Below the pieces are notes generated by a model. That model did no database searches, was not told the DNA's origin, and saw only the letters and a program-made list of their open reading frames with translations. This document shows, piece after piece, positions 23,957-30,181 of a DNA stretch of 30,181 nucleotides. Position numbers and translations under genes: made by a program. Position 1 is the stretch's first letter; every line of letters starts with the position of its first letter. Origin of the DNA: Acetomicrobium sp. UBA5826 (GTDB lineage Bacteria; Synergistota; Synergistia; Synergistales; Acetomicrobiaceae); the NCBI RefSeq assembly GCF_002433005.1, contig NZ_DJHF01000011.1:1-30181 (forward strand). The letters are read 5' to 3'.

Positions 23957-25070
23957 GTTCCAACCTCCTTGGGGCTGTCAAAGATACCGTAGTCCCCTTT
24001 CCCGGCTCTGATATGATTTGAATCGAACCGCCTATAGAATGAAGCCTTTCTTTTATGCTGAAAAGCCCGAATCCGGAGGCTGTCGGTTGTGAGTGCCTCT
24101 TTTTGATTATGAAACCCCTTCCGTCGTCTTCGACTACCACGCGAACCTTATTCTTGCCGTGATGCAGGCGAATAAAGACGCGAGAGGCTTTTGCGTGTTT
24201 AACAACATTAATCAACAGTTCTCTTGTCATTTGGTAGAGCAACACAGAGATATCCGTATCGATCTTTTCAGAAGCGTCGCCTTTTTCCTGAAAATCCACA
24301 TCTATGCCGTGAAGTTTTAGAATTTGTTCAGCCACTGATTCTAGCGCTGCTCCTAGGCCAACATCGTACAGCAGAGGCGAACTTATCTCAAAGGTGAGGG
24401 TTCTGGTATCTTGTATCACATTATCCAGCATCTTCATGATTTCTTCCAGCTCATTTTTGGCGTTATGGTCTTGGGCTATTCCGTGGAGGCGTTGCAATCG
24501 GTGCATTATCATGGCCAGAGAATAGCCCACTCTATCGTGAATTTTTGTGGCTATACTGTGCCTAGTTTCCTCTTCCGTCAGAGAAATTTTTGCTATCAGT
24601 TTCCTAAGTTCCTCGCGGTAACTTAGAAGCTGGGACTCGCTTTTTCGAAGTGCCTCTTCGGTTCTCTTCCAATTTGTCATGTCGAGAAAGACTACAGCTA
24701 CCTGACCTTTTGCGGGGCTGAACCCGAGGCCGTAGAGATATTTGCCCGTGTCGCGACTTTCTCCTTCGTGATGTTTAGACCGTCCGCTGTGGGCCACATC
24801 GATAACAAGCTGGTGCCATTCCTTTTCAGCACAGGGCCAGACTTCCGCGAAAGTATGGCCCACAACTTGCTTTCTCTTGACCCCCATTACTCTTTCGTAG
24901 GCGGGATTGACGTCCAGAAAAACCACTTCCGTTGGATTGCCATTATCATCATATATAACCCTATAGAGCGCGATAGGGTCAAATATCCTGTAAAAAAGCT
25001 TACGGTTTATGGCTGCGACGATCGAATCAAGGTCGCCCTTAGAGGATTCCGGATAGAGGGATCGTTGCAT
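23943..25070 (-). CDS. cytoplasmic PAS-domain histidine kinase, NarX/DesK (HisKA_3) type
   Basis: The 375-aa kinase has no membrane helix. Residues about 20-130 form a PAS sensor (LFYRIFDPIALYRVIYDDNG, VFLDVNPAYERVMG, GHTFAEVWP), then a coiled region, a HisKA_3 dimerisation domain with phosphoacceptor His178 in IATKIHDRVGYSLA, and a HATPase domain (N box TRELLINVVKHAKAS, G1 DDGRGF, G2 GFGLFSIKERLHSIGG). It signals to the response regulator whose gene overlaps by 14 bases. The cytosolic PAS suggests an internal cue such as redox state or a metabolite; the ligand is unknown. The Shine-Dalgarno is weak (AAAGGCAG). A candidate promoter lies upstream. Confidence 0.92.
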   Translation of the reverse strand: MQRSLYPESSKGDLDSIVAAINRKLFYRIFDPIALYRVIYDDNGNPTEVVFLDVNPAYERVMGVKRKQVVGHTFAEVWPCAEKEWHQLVIDVAHSGRSKHHEGESRDTGKYLYGLGFSPAKGQVAVVFLDMTNWKRTEEALRKSESQLLSYREELRKLIAKISLTEEETRHSIATKIHDRVGYSLAMIMHRLQRLHGIAQDHNAKNELEEIMKMLDNVIQDTRTLTFEISSPLLYDVGLGAALESVAEQILKLHGIDVDFQEKGDASEKIDTDISVLLYQMTRELLINVVKHAKASRVFIRLHHGKNKVRVVVEDDGRGFIIKKRHSQPTASGFGLFSIKERLHSIGGSIQIISEPGKGTTVSLTAPRRLEHGVR

Positions 25071-25136
25071 TTGTCGTCACTGCCTTTACAAATCCTTGTA
25101 TTGGTTTTACTAAAACTTACATGTTATTTTTATCAT

Positions 25137-25166
25137 TTTTTAGCCAAAATGCAAATCTTGGGTCAA
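25137..25166 (-). promoter_or_regulatory. candidate promoter of the kinase-regulator pair
   Basis: Leftward, TTGACC (25166-25161) is followed after 18 bases by TAAAAA (25142-25137), about 67 bases before the kinase ATG, in the 129-base gap after the membrane-protein gene. The -10 is weak, and read-through from glyA is possible. Confidence 0.35.
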
Positions 25167-25199
25167 TTTATCTGGGAATTTAATTTAAAAAAATATAAT

Positions 25200-25646
25200 T
25201 TAAATTTCTCCTATCAGTTTCAAAATTAACTGAGCTATTATCGTAGAACCAATATAAGTTCCTATGAAAACGATAAATGAAACTACTAAAATTCGCAACC
25301 CCGTTTTTTTCAGCGTACCCAAGTCTTTTCCAATGGAGATACCTGCGTACGCAAGTATTGGTGTAGCTAGGGCTAAAAAATTAACCTTTTGTGCCCAGGC
25401 GTTAAATACAGCCGAACCGGGAAATCCCGGAATGGTAATTATGCATCCTATGGTGACTATATAGGCTACCGCAGGGATTCTAACGGGAATTAATTTTGAG
25501 CATATAACTCCAAGAATACTGATGGCGATTAAAAAGATCATGCCAGGGATGGCATCGATCATTGGGATATTTGCTCCAACGAAATTGCCCACCAAAGTAA
25601 TGATGCCGATAATTATAAGAACAGCAAGAACTTCTTTGATCTTCAT
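25200..25646 (-). CDS. small 5-helix membrane protein, probable partner of DUF3100 protein
   Basis: A 148-aa, almost entirely hydrophobic protein with about five helices (VLAVLIIIGIITLVG, IPGMIFLIAISILGVI, VAYIVTIGCIITI, FLALATPILAYAGISIG, ILVVSFIVFIGTYIGS). I cannot name a family; the ending ISIGKDLGTLKKTGLRI has the charged-loop look of a half-transporter such as YjiG-type proteins. The ATG at 25646 lies 3 bases after the DUF3100 stop with GGAGGG about 8 bases upstream, so the two are translationally coupled and probably form a two-subunit carrier. Confidence 0.75.
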   Translation of the reverse strand: MKIKEVLAVLIIIGIITLVGNFVGANIPMIDAIPGMIFLIAISILGVICSKLIPVRIPAVAYIVTIGCIITIPGFPGSAVFNAWAQKVNFLALATPILAYAGISIGKDLGTLKKTGLRILVVSFIVFIGTYIGSTIIAQLILKLIGEI

Positions 25647-25649
25647 CGA

Positions 25650-26465
25650 TTAGCCCTCCCTAACGGCAGATTGACTTGGATAAGTGCCATATTTCATTTT
25701 ATAGAACTTCCTATACAGCCATTCCGTCATTGGCAAGGCCATCCAGAGGGACATATAAACCCCGTCTAGGCCACTTAACATATTGCTTGCAGCTCCCAAG
25801 GCCTGAATTTTATCGGCTATTTCAGGAAACATAGCGCTCAAAGCGCCAACGGAGGCTGTCATCATGCTTGCGCTACCTACCCCGGAGGCCATAGCCAGAG
25901 CTAGGGGGTGGAAAATTCCCATTGCGGCAGTGAATGTTGCCATTAGACCAAAGAAAATAGTACCAAAGACCGTTCCGCAGATGTAAACTCCCATGACACC
26001 TCTTCCCTCAGGTGTATCCAGTCCATACACATCTCCAATTAAAGCAACATTAGGTTCTCTTGCAATAGAATGGGCAGCTCCAATTGTTTCTCGCCTGAGC
26101 CCTAAATACACCGCGATAGGTACGCCCAAAAAGAGGGTCCCCAAGTTTCCGAGTTCTTGCAATATTAAAGCAGGACTTGTCCTAAGGATCATAGGGATGT
26201 TTGGGCCTACTGTAGTTCCATATTTTGCCATTAACAGCATTAAGGTTACGCCTACTAAACTTCCGGCATCGATCATATCTTTATGGCTGGCCAATTTTAA
26301 AAATTTGGGACCGAGGAAAATACCCATGATTAGCGCATATAACATCGGCAGTAAAACAATTTTTCCCGGGCCGATGGGAAACGAAAAAGCGCCGATCCAC
26401 TCGGCTATGATCACGAGAATTAAAACCAGTACATGGAGCTTCCAATTTTTGATCGCCTCAATCAT
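25650..26465 (-). CDS. DUF3100-type membrane protein, putative transporter subunit
   Basis: A 271-aa membrane protein with about eight helices. The sequence WKLHVLVLILVIIAEWIGAF near the start, FPIGPGKIVLLPMLYALIMG, RREPNVALIGDVYGLDTPEGRGVMGVY (approximate) and SGVGSASMMTASVGALS fit the DUF3100 group, which is often found with a second small membrane protein and M20 hydrolases. A solute carrier role is inferred; the substrate is unknown. It sits 34 bases after the M20 amidohydrolase gene and 3 bases before its small partner, so hydrolase and carrier probably handle the same compound. GGGGG with GAT precedes the ATG. Confidence 0.8.
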   Translation of the reverse strand: MIEAIKNWKLHVLVLILVIIAEWIGAFSFPIGPGKIVLLPMLYALIMGIFLGPKFLKLASHKDMIDAGSLVGVTLMLLMAKYGTTVGPNIPMILRTSPALILQELGNLGTLFLGVPIAVYLGLRRETIGAAHSIAREPNVALIGDVYGLDTPEGRGVMGVYICGTVFGTIFFGLMATFTAAMGIFHPLALAMASGVGSASMMTASVGALSAMFPEIADKIQALGAASNMLSGLDGVYMSLWMALPMTEWLYRKFYKMKYGTYPSQSAVREG

Positions 26466-26499
26466 ATAACTATCCCCCTATCTTAAATTGATCGTGCCT

Positions 26500-27696
26500 T
26501 TAAATTGCCTGTATAAATTTGTCACAGGCAATTAAAGCAGATAAAGCTAAAAGTGCTGCTCCAAGCGGGAAGGCCTCTTCGTCTGCCTCAAAGTACGGAC
26601 TGTGCCACGGATGTATGGCATCGATGTTTGGGTTGCCTACTCCCAACCAAAAATAACACCCAGGGACCCTTTTTTGGTACAGTGCGAAATCCTCTCCTCC
26701 CATCGAAGGAGTTGGCAGGATGATGCCGTCTTCGCCAAATACCTTTTGGGCTGCCCACAAAGCTATCTTCGTTGCCTCCGGATGATTTACGACAGGAGGA
26801 AGATCTCTGCGATAGTTAAATTCGACCTTACACCCTAAGCTTGAGGCAGTATTTTCAACGGTTCTTTTCATCCAGCCTTCAATGGAATCGCGAAGGCCCT
26901 CATCAAAGGTACGCACTGTGCCGGTAAGCTTCACCTCATCCGGTATGACGTTGTTGGCTATACCTCCGTTGATGCTTCCAAAGCTAATGACAGCAGCCTT
27001 TTGGGGATCGACGTTTCTGCTTACGATAGTTTGCAGGTTCATAACTATAGAAGAAGCACATACTATAGGATCAATTACCCTATGAGGATAGGCAGCGTGT
27101 CCTCCCTGCCCTCTTACGTTTATAAAGGTGGAATCCACAGCTGCCATTAAAGGGCCTTCCTTTAATCCTACTTTGCCTACCGGTATCTCGGGATTGTTGT
27201 GCAAACCAAAGATCATAGAAACATTGGGGTTTTCGAGCACGCCATCATCGATCATGGCCTTTGCTCCCGCGTTTATCTCCTCTGCCGGCTGAAAGATAAA
27301 TTTGACGCTTCCTTGAAGTTCATCTTTAAGAGAAGCTAAAATTTTTGCAGCTCCTAAGGCGCAAGTGACGTGTATATCATGGCCGCAAGCGTGCATCACT
27401 CCATCGTTTTTAGAGGCATAAGAAAGGCCGGTCATCTCTTTTACAGGCAGTGCATCCATGTCCGCCCTCAGCGCGACGGTTGGGTTTTCTTTTGCTCCTT
27501 TCAGTAAGGCGACCACACCTGTTTTGCCCACGTTTTCTTTAACTTCATAGCCCAATTCCTTCATATAAATGGCGATCTTCCTTGCCGTCTCGAACTCCTT
27601 AAAGCTAAGCTCAGTAAATTGATGGAAATCCCTTCGTAAAGCCCTTAGTTCCTCCGACATGGACTTGCTAAGTTTCATCACTTCATCTGAATACAT
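26500..27696 (-). CDS. M20 family metal-dependent amidohydrolase
   Basis: The 398-aa protein is an M20D-type amidohydrolase/peptidase (hippurate hydrolase, N-acyl-amino acid deacylase group). Metal ligands are visible in MHACGHDIHV (Cys/His) and FQPAEEINAGAKAM (Glu pair); LHNNPEIPVG and GGEDFALY follow, and a lid domain sits in the middle (about residues 185-300). It would release a free amino acid or acyl group from an N-acylated compound or short peptide. ATG 27696 has AAGGAGG about 8 bases upstream; an earlier in-frame start at 27738 would overlap glyA and lacks a Shine-Dalgarno. Its place between glyA and a transporter pair suggests salvage of glycine- or serine-containing compounds. Confidence 0.9.
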   Translation of the reverse strand: MYSDEVMKLSKSMSEELRALRRDFHQFTELSFKEFETARKIAIYMKELGYEVKENVGKTGVVALLKGAKENPTVALRADMDALPVKEMTGLSYASKNDGVMHACGHDIHVTCALGAAKILASLKDELQGSVKFIFQPAEEINAGAKAMIDDGVLENPNVSMIFGLHNNPEIPVGKVGLKEGPLMAAVDSTFINVRGQGGHAAYPHRVIDPIVCASSIVMNLQTIVSRNVDPQKAAVISFGSINGGIANNVIPDEVKLTGTVRTFDEGLRDSIEGWMKRTVENTASSLGCKVEFNYRRDLPPVVNHPEATKIALWAAQKVFGEDGIILPTPSMGGEDFALYQKRVPGCYFWLGVGNPNIDAIHPWHSPYFEADEEAFPLGAALLALSALIACDKFIQAI

Positions 27697-27712
27697 ACCA
27701 ATTCCTCCTTGG

Positions 27713-28981
27713 TTACTCTTTGCCTGCCCGCAAGGCAAGCTCAGCCTTGGTCATGTAAAGGGGATGCCTCAGGCATATATCACGCACCTCTCGTTTAAAG
27801 CCGTGGATATTTGATTCGTCCTCGTTTTCAAGCACCCTCACGACAAGTTCTGCCACCTCTTTGGTGTCGCATTCGTCAAAACCCCTGCTGGTGACGGCAG
27901 CAAGCCCTATGCGGATTCCGCTGGTGACCGTCGGCTTTTCGGGATCGTAAGGTATCATGTTTTTGTTGACTGTTATGCCTACCTCTTCGAGCTTTTTTTC
28001 AGCCTGAGCGCCCGTCATCTTCTTGCTCCTGAGGTCTACAAGCATGAGGTGGTTGTCCGTGCCCCCTGAGACTATATCAAATCCGTTATTCTTTAGCACA
28101 TCTGCCATTACCCTGGCGTTTTTTACGACTTGGGCACCGTAAGCCTTGAACTCTTCCGTCATGGCCAGCTTAAACGTCAGTGCCTTGGCAGCGATTATCT
28201 GAGGAATGGGTCCTCCCTGTATTCCTGGAAAGATGGCCTTGTCTATACTTTGAGCAAATTCCTTTTTACACAATATGTTTCCGCCGCGTGCTCCTCGAAG
28301 GGTCTTAGTCGTAGTAAATGTCACAAAGTCGGCGTAAGGGATTGGGGAAGGATGGACTCCGCCGGCAACAAGCCCTGCTATGTGGGCCATGTCGACCATG
28401 AAATAAGCTCCAACCTTTTTTGCGATCTCAAAGAAGCGCTTGAAATCTATTATCCTGGAGTAAGCACTGGCCCCCGCGATTATTAGCTTTGGTTTTACCT
28501 CGCAGGCAATTCGTTCTACCTCGTCGTAATCTATTAACCCGGTTTCTTTGTCTACGCCGTAGCTGTGGGACTCGAAAAACTTACCTGAGATGCTGACGGA
28601 AGCTCCGTGAGACAGATGCCCTCCGTGGCTTAGGTTCATGCCAAGTATTTTATCGCCGGGATTAAGCACTGCCATGAATACAGCGAGGTTTGCGTTGACG
28701 CCCGAATGGGGCTGTACGTTGGCATGCTCAGCGCCAAACAACTTTTTGGCACGATCGATCGCGAGGCTTTCTACGACGTCGATGAACTGACAACCTCCGT
28801 GATAGCGCTTGCCAGGGTAGCCTTCGGCGTATTTGTTGGTCAGCAATGACCCTTGAGCTTCAAGTATAACTTCGGGAACGAAATTTTCCGAGGCAATTAG
28901 CTCAATCGTCAGATTTTGCCGTTCCTTTTCCCCCTCTATTGCAGCTGCAAGTTCTGGATCCGCAAAATGGATAAGATCCAA
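27713..28981 (-). CDS. glyA: serine hydroxymethyltransferase with variant active-site residue
   Basis: The 422-aa protein matches SHMT over its length: ELIASENFVPEVILEAQGS, NKYAEGYPGKRYHGGC, GANVQPHSGVNAN-type segment, VDMAHIAGLVAGG, and the PLP-lysine region. It interconverts serine and glycine with tetrahydrofolate. The PLP Lys226 lies in TFTTTKTLRGARGG where the usual sequence is THKTLRGPRGG; the His just before the Lys is Thr225 here. TTG 28981 is chosen because GAGGAGGGG lies about 9 bases upstream; an upstream in-frame ATG at 29011 would put that element inside the gene. It is first of a four-gene operon with a strong promoter. Confidence 0.93.
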   Translation of the reverse strand: MDLIHFADPELAAAIEGEKERQNLTIELIASENFVPEVILEAQGSLLTNKYAEGYPGKRYHGGCQFIDVVESLAIDRAKKLFGAEHANVQPHSGVNANLAVFMAVLNPGDKILGMNLSHGGHLSHGASVSISGKFFESHSYGVDKETGLIDYDEVERIACEVKPKLIIAGASAYSRIIDFKRFFEIAKKVGAYFMVDMAHIAGLVAGGVHPSPIPYADFVTFTTTKTLRGARGGNILCKKEFAQSIDKAIFPGIQGGPIPQIIAAKALTFKLAMTEEFKAYGAQVVKNARVMADVLKNNGFDIVSGGTDNHLMLVDLRSKKMTGAQAEKKLEEVGITVNKNMIPYDPEKPTVTSGIRIGLAAVTSRGFDECDTKEVAELVVRVLENEDESNIHGFKREVRDICLRHPLYMTKAELALRAGKE

Positions 28982-29058
28982 TGCAATTCCCCTCCTCTGT
29001 AAAACGAACAATTTCTATTAATATTAATATGATAAAAATCTTTTTAATTATTAGTTGC

Positions 29059-29087
29059 ATGATAAGGGAAAAAACATGGCAGGTCAA
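29059..29087 (-). promoter_or_regulatory. glyA operon promoter
   Basis: Leftward, TTGACC (29087-29082) and TATCAT (29064-29059) are separated by exactly 17 bases and lie about 78 bases upstream of the glyA start. This is one of the best sigma-70-type promoters in the window. Confidence 0.7.
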
Positions 29088-29322
29088 TCATAGAAAGGCA
29101 TGGTAATTTATAATTATTACTTTCACAAGCAAAATACACTTTACTGTTAAATTTTTTTAATTGCTATTGAAGTGAAATGCCGTTATTATTAATTTATTAA
29201 CATGTAAGGAATATATACAAATAATCCATAATAACTAGTACTAGCATATGATATAAAATATTAATATCATATTGGTATTTTAATATTATTTATTTAAATA
29301 GTTATTAAAACACAAATATAAC
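29088..29322. promoter_or_regulatory. AT-rich intergenic region between GntR gene and glyA promoter
   Basis: No gene is seen in this stretch. It is very AT-rich and holds several dyads: GTAAT/ATTAC (29103-29107 and 29116-29120), the palindrome CTAGTACTAG (29235-29244) and the exact 9-bp arms ATATGATAT/ATATCATAT (29246-29254 and 29264-29272). TATATACAA at 29212-29220 repeats the 9-mer found at the GntR gene's own promoter. Regulator binding upstream of the glyA promoter is plausible. Confidence 0.45.
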
Positions 29323-30000
29323 CTAAGAATTATTATCGCTGTATTCTCGATTCAAAGAAAGTATATGTTTAACTAACATTTTTTTTGCGCTGTCTAGGTC
29401 TTTATTTTTTAAACTATCAATAATGTCATAATGCATAACTGCAGAAAGCTCAATGTTCTGCTCCATTATAAGATCTTGCATCATGGCAAGCCTCAACTGA
29501 TAGTAAAGATCGCGGAGGATCCTATTACTCCATTTTCGGCCTGATGTTTCCCATAGGTATTTATGAAATGTTATATCGTATTCCGAAAATGCGCTTATTT
29601 TCTTCTCCATAGGCTCATCGGACCGCGCAGAGGCAACCATATCATCTACAATTTTTCGCAAATTGGAGAAATCCTCTTCGGTGAGCATATCCTTTTTGAT
29701 CAAAATTTCGAATACCCGCGATTCGATCATATATCTGATGTCGAGAATTTCCAACATATCGTCGTGATCGAAGTTGGGTATAAAGGTGCCCTTTCTGGGC
29801 ACATAGATCAATAAACCCTGGTTTTCCAGTTCCCTTAGGGCTTCGCGAACCGGTGCTCTGCTTATATTAAGCCGTTCAGCAATTTCGCTCTCCTCGACGT
29901 GCTGGCCTTTGTGATATTTGCCCGACCAAAGTATTTCTTCTCTTAAAAATTCAGCAACTTTTTGACTTAGGCTCTCGTGCGTAAAGTTTCTATTTTCCAT
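29323..30000 (-). CDS. GntR/FCD family transcriptional regulator
   Basis: The 225-aa protein has an N-terminal GntR winged helix (SESEIAERLNISRAPVREALRELENQGLL-type segment at about residues 36-65, with the PRKGTF wing) and a C-terminal all-helical FCD ligand domain with candidate metal ligands Asp/His in SEYDITFHKYLW, AVMHYDIIDSL and MLVKHIL. FCD regulators respond to organic acids or amino-acid-related ligands and usually repress neighbours and themselves. GGGAG lies about 10 bases before the ATG. It is on the same strand as and just upstream of the glyA operon, its likely target. Confidence 0.93.
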   Translation of the reverse strand: MENRNFTHESLSQKVAEFLREEILWSGKYHKGQHVEESEIAERLNISRAPVREALRELENQGLLIYVPRKGTFIPNFDHDDMLEILDIRYMIESRVFEILIKKDMLTEEDFSNLRKIVDDMVASARSDEPMEKKISAFSEYDITFHKYLWETSGRKWSNRILRDLYYQLRLAMMQDLIMEQNIELSAVMHYDIIDSLKNKDLDSAKKMLVKHILSLNREYSDNNS

Positions 30001-30061
30001 CTTTCAAACTCTCCCTAATCTAAATTAAATTAATTATTGTCGATTGTCGTTTTTTACTCTC

Positions 30062-30097
30062 ATTGTATATAATAGCATTTAATTGCAATAACCTCAA
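30062..30097 (-). promoter_or_regulatory. GntR gene promoter with overlapping operator-like dyad
   Basis: Leftward, TTGAGG (30097-30092) and TATTAT (30074-30069) are 17 bases apart, 69 bases before the GntR ATG. ATTGTATATAAT (30062-30073), a near-palindrome resembling the TTGTATACAA-type sites of FCD regulators, overlaps the -10, which suggests autoregulation. Confidence 0.55.
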
Positions 30098-30181
30098 TTG
30101 GTGGGCAACATCTCAATATTTTTAAAAATACAAAAACTTTGAAGATTAAATTTGGACCCCATAAACATAACGGGGAAGCCT

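Noticed and set aside
27697..27738. Extended N-terminus of the M20 amidohydrolase overlapping glyA
   Set aside because: No ribosome site for that start; the ATG at 27696 has AAGGAGG at proper spacing.
1..30181. CRISPR arrays, insertion sequences, attachment sites, rRNA or tRNA genes
   Set aside because: I saw no direct-repeat array, transposase motif, flanking duplication or structured RNA gene other than the glmS ribozyme.

Overview
The window reads as bacterial chromosome from an obligate anaerobe that ferments amino acids and peptides. It carries two selenocysteine (in-frame UGA) genes of a glycine/sarcosine/betaine reductase-type system, an L-asparaginase, a P1-type aminopeptidase, an M20 amidohydrolase, serine hydroxymethyltransferase, a CstA peptide transporter and Na+/K+ type uptake systems. 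Gene content suggests Synergistota or possibly an anaerobic Firmicute; this is inference, as no rRNA or other phylogenetic marker is present. I see no transposases, integrases, phage genes, tRNAs or CRISPR arrays. Coding density is high and start sites have strong Shine-Dalgarno sequences, often with TTG or GTG starts.

Layout. 1-3.8 kb (+): EEP-type hydrolase, cardiolipin synthase, MFS exporter, as one probable operon. 3.9-4.2 kb (-): small His-rich protein. 4.3-4.9 kb (+): stand-alone LUD protein with a clear terminator. 5.1-10.25 kb (-): P1 peptidase, DMT permease, and the trkA-trkH potassium uptake pair. 10.37-16.05 kb (+): asparaginase, unknown 333-aa protein, CstA, unknown small protein, ArsA/Get3-type ATPase and an unknown membrane-anchored protein, all tightly packed. 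16.1-18.1 kb (-): glmS preceded by a well-formed glmS ribozyme, a self-cleaving RNA. 18.3-23.1 kb (-): grdA (Sec43), a GrdE/G/I-type subunit, a GrdB/F/H-type subunit (Sec353) and a BCCT betaine transporter; the transporter suggests betaine reductase. 23.3-25.1 kb (-): PAS histidine kinase and NarL-type response regulator directly upstream of grdA. 25.2-29.0 kb (-): glyA, M20 amidohydrolase, DUF3100 membrane protein and a 5-helix membrane protein, one operon with a good promoter. 29.3-30.0 kb (-): GntR/FCD regulator, probably controlling that operon.

How it fits together. Betaine would enter by the BCCT carrier and be reductively cleaved on the GrdI/GrdH protein with GrdA as the selenoprotein electron and carboxymethyl carrier, giving acetyl phosphate through GrdC/GrdD and thioredoxin genes that are not in this window. 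The glyA-amidohydrolase-transporter operon would supply serine/glycine or cleaved acyl-amino acids. Several starts were re-chosen from Shine-Dalgarno position (EEP, His-rich protein, asparaginase, the 333-aa protein, glmS, BCCT, M20, glyA). The two grd genes that look broken by a stop codon are read as intact selenoprotein genes.
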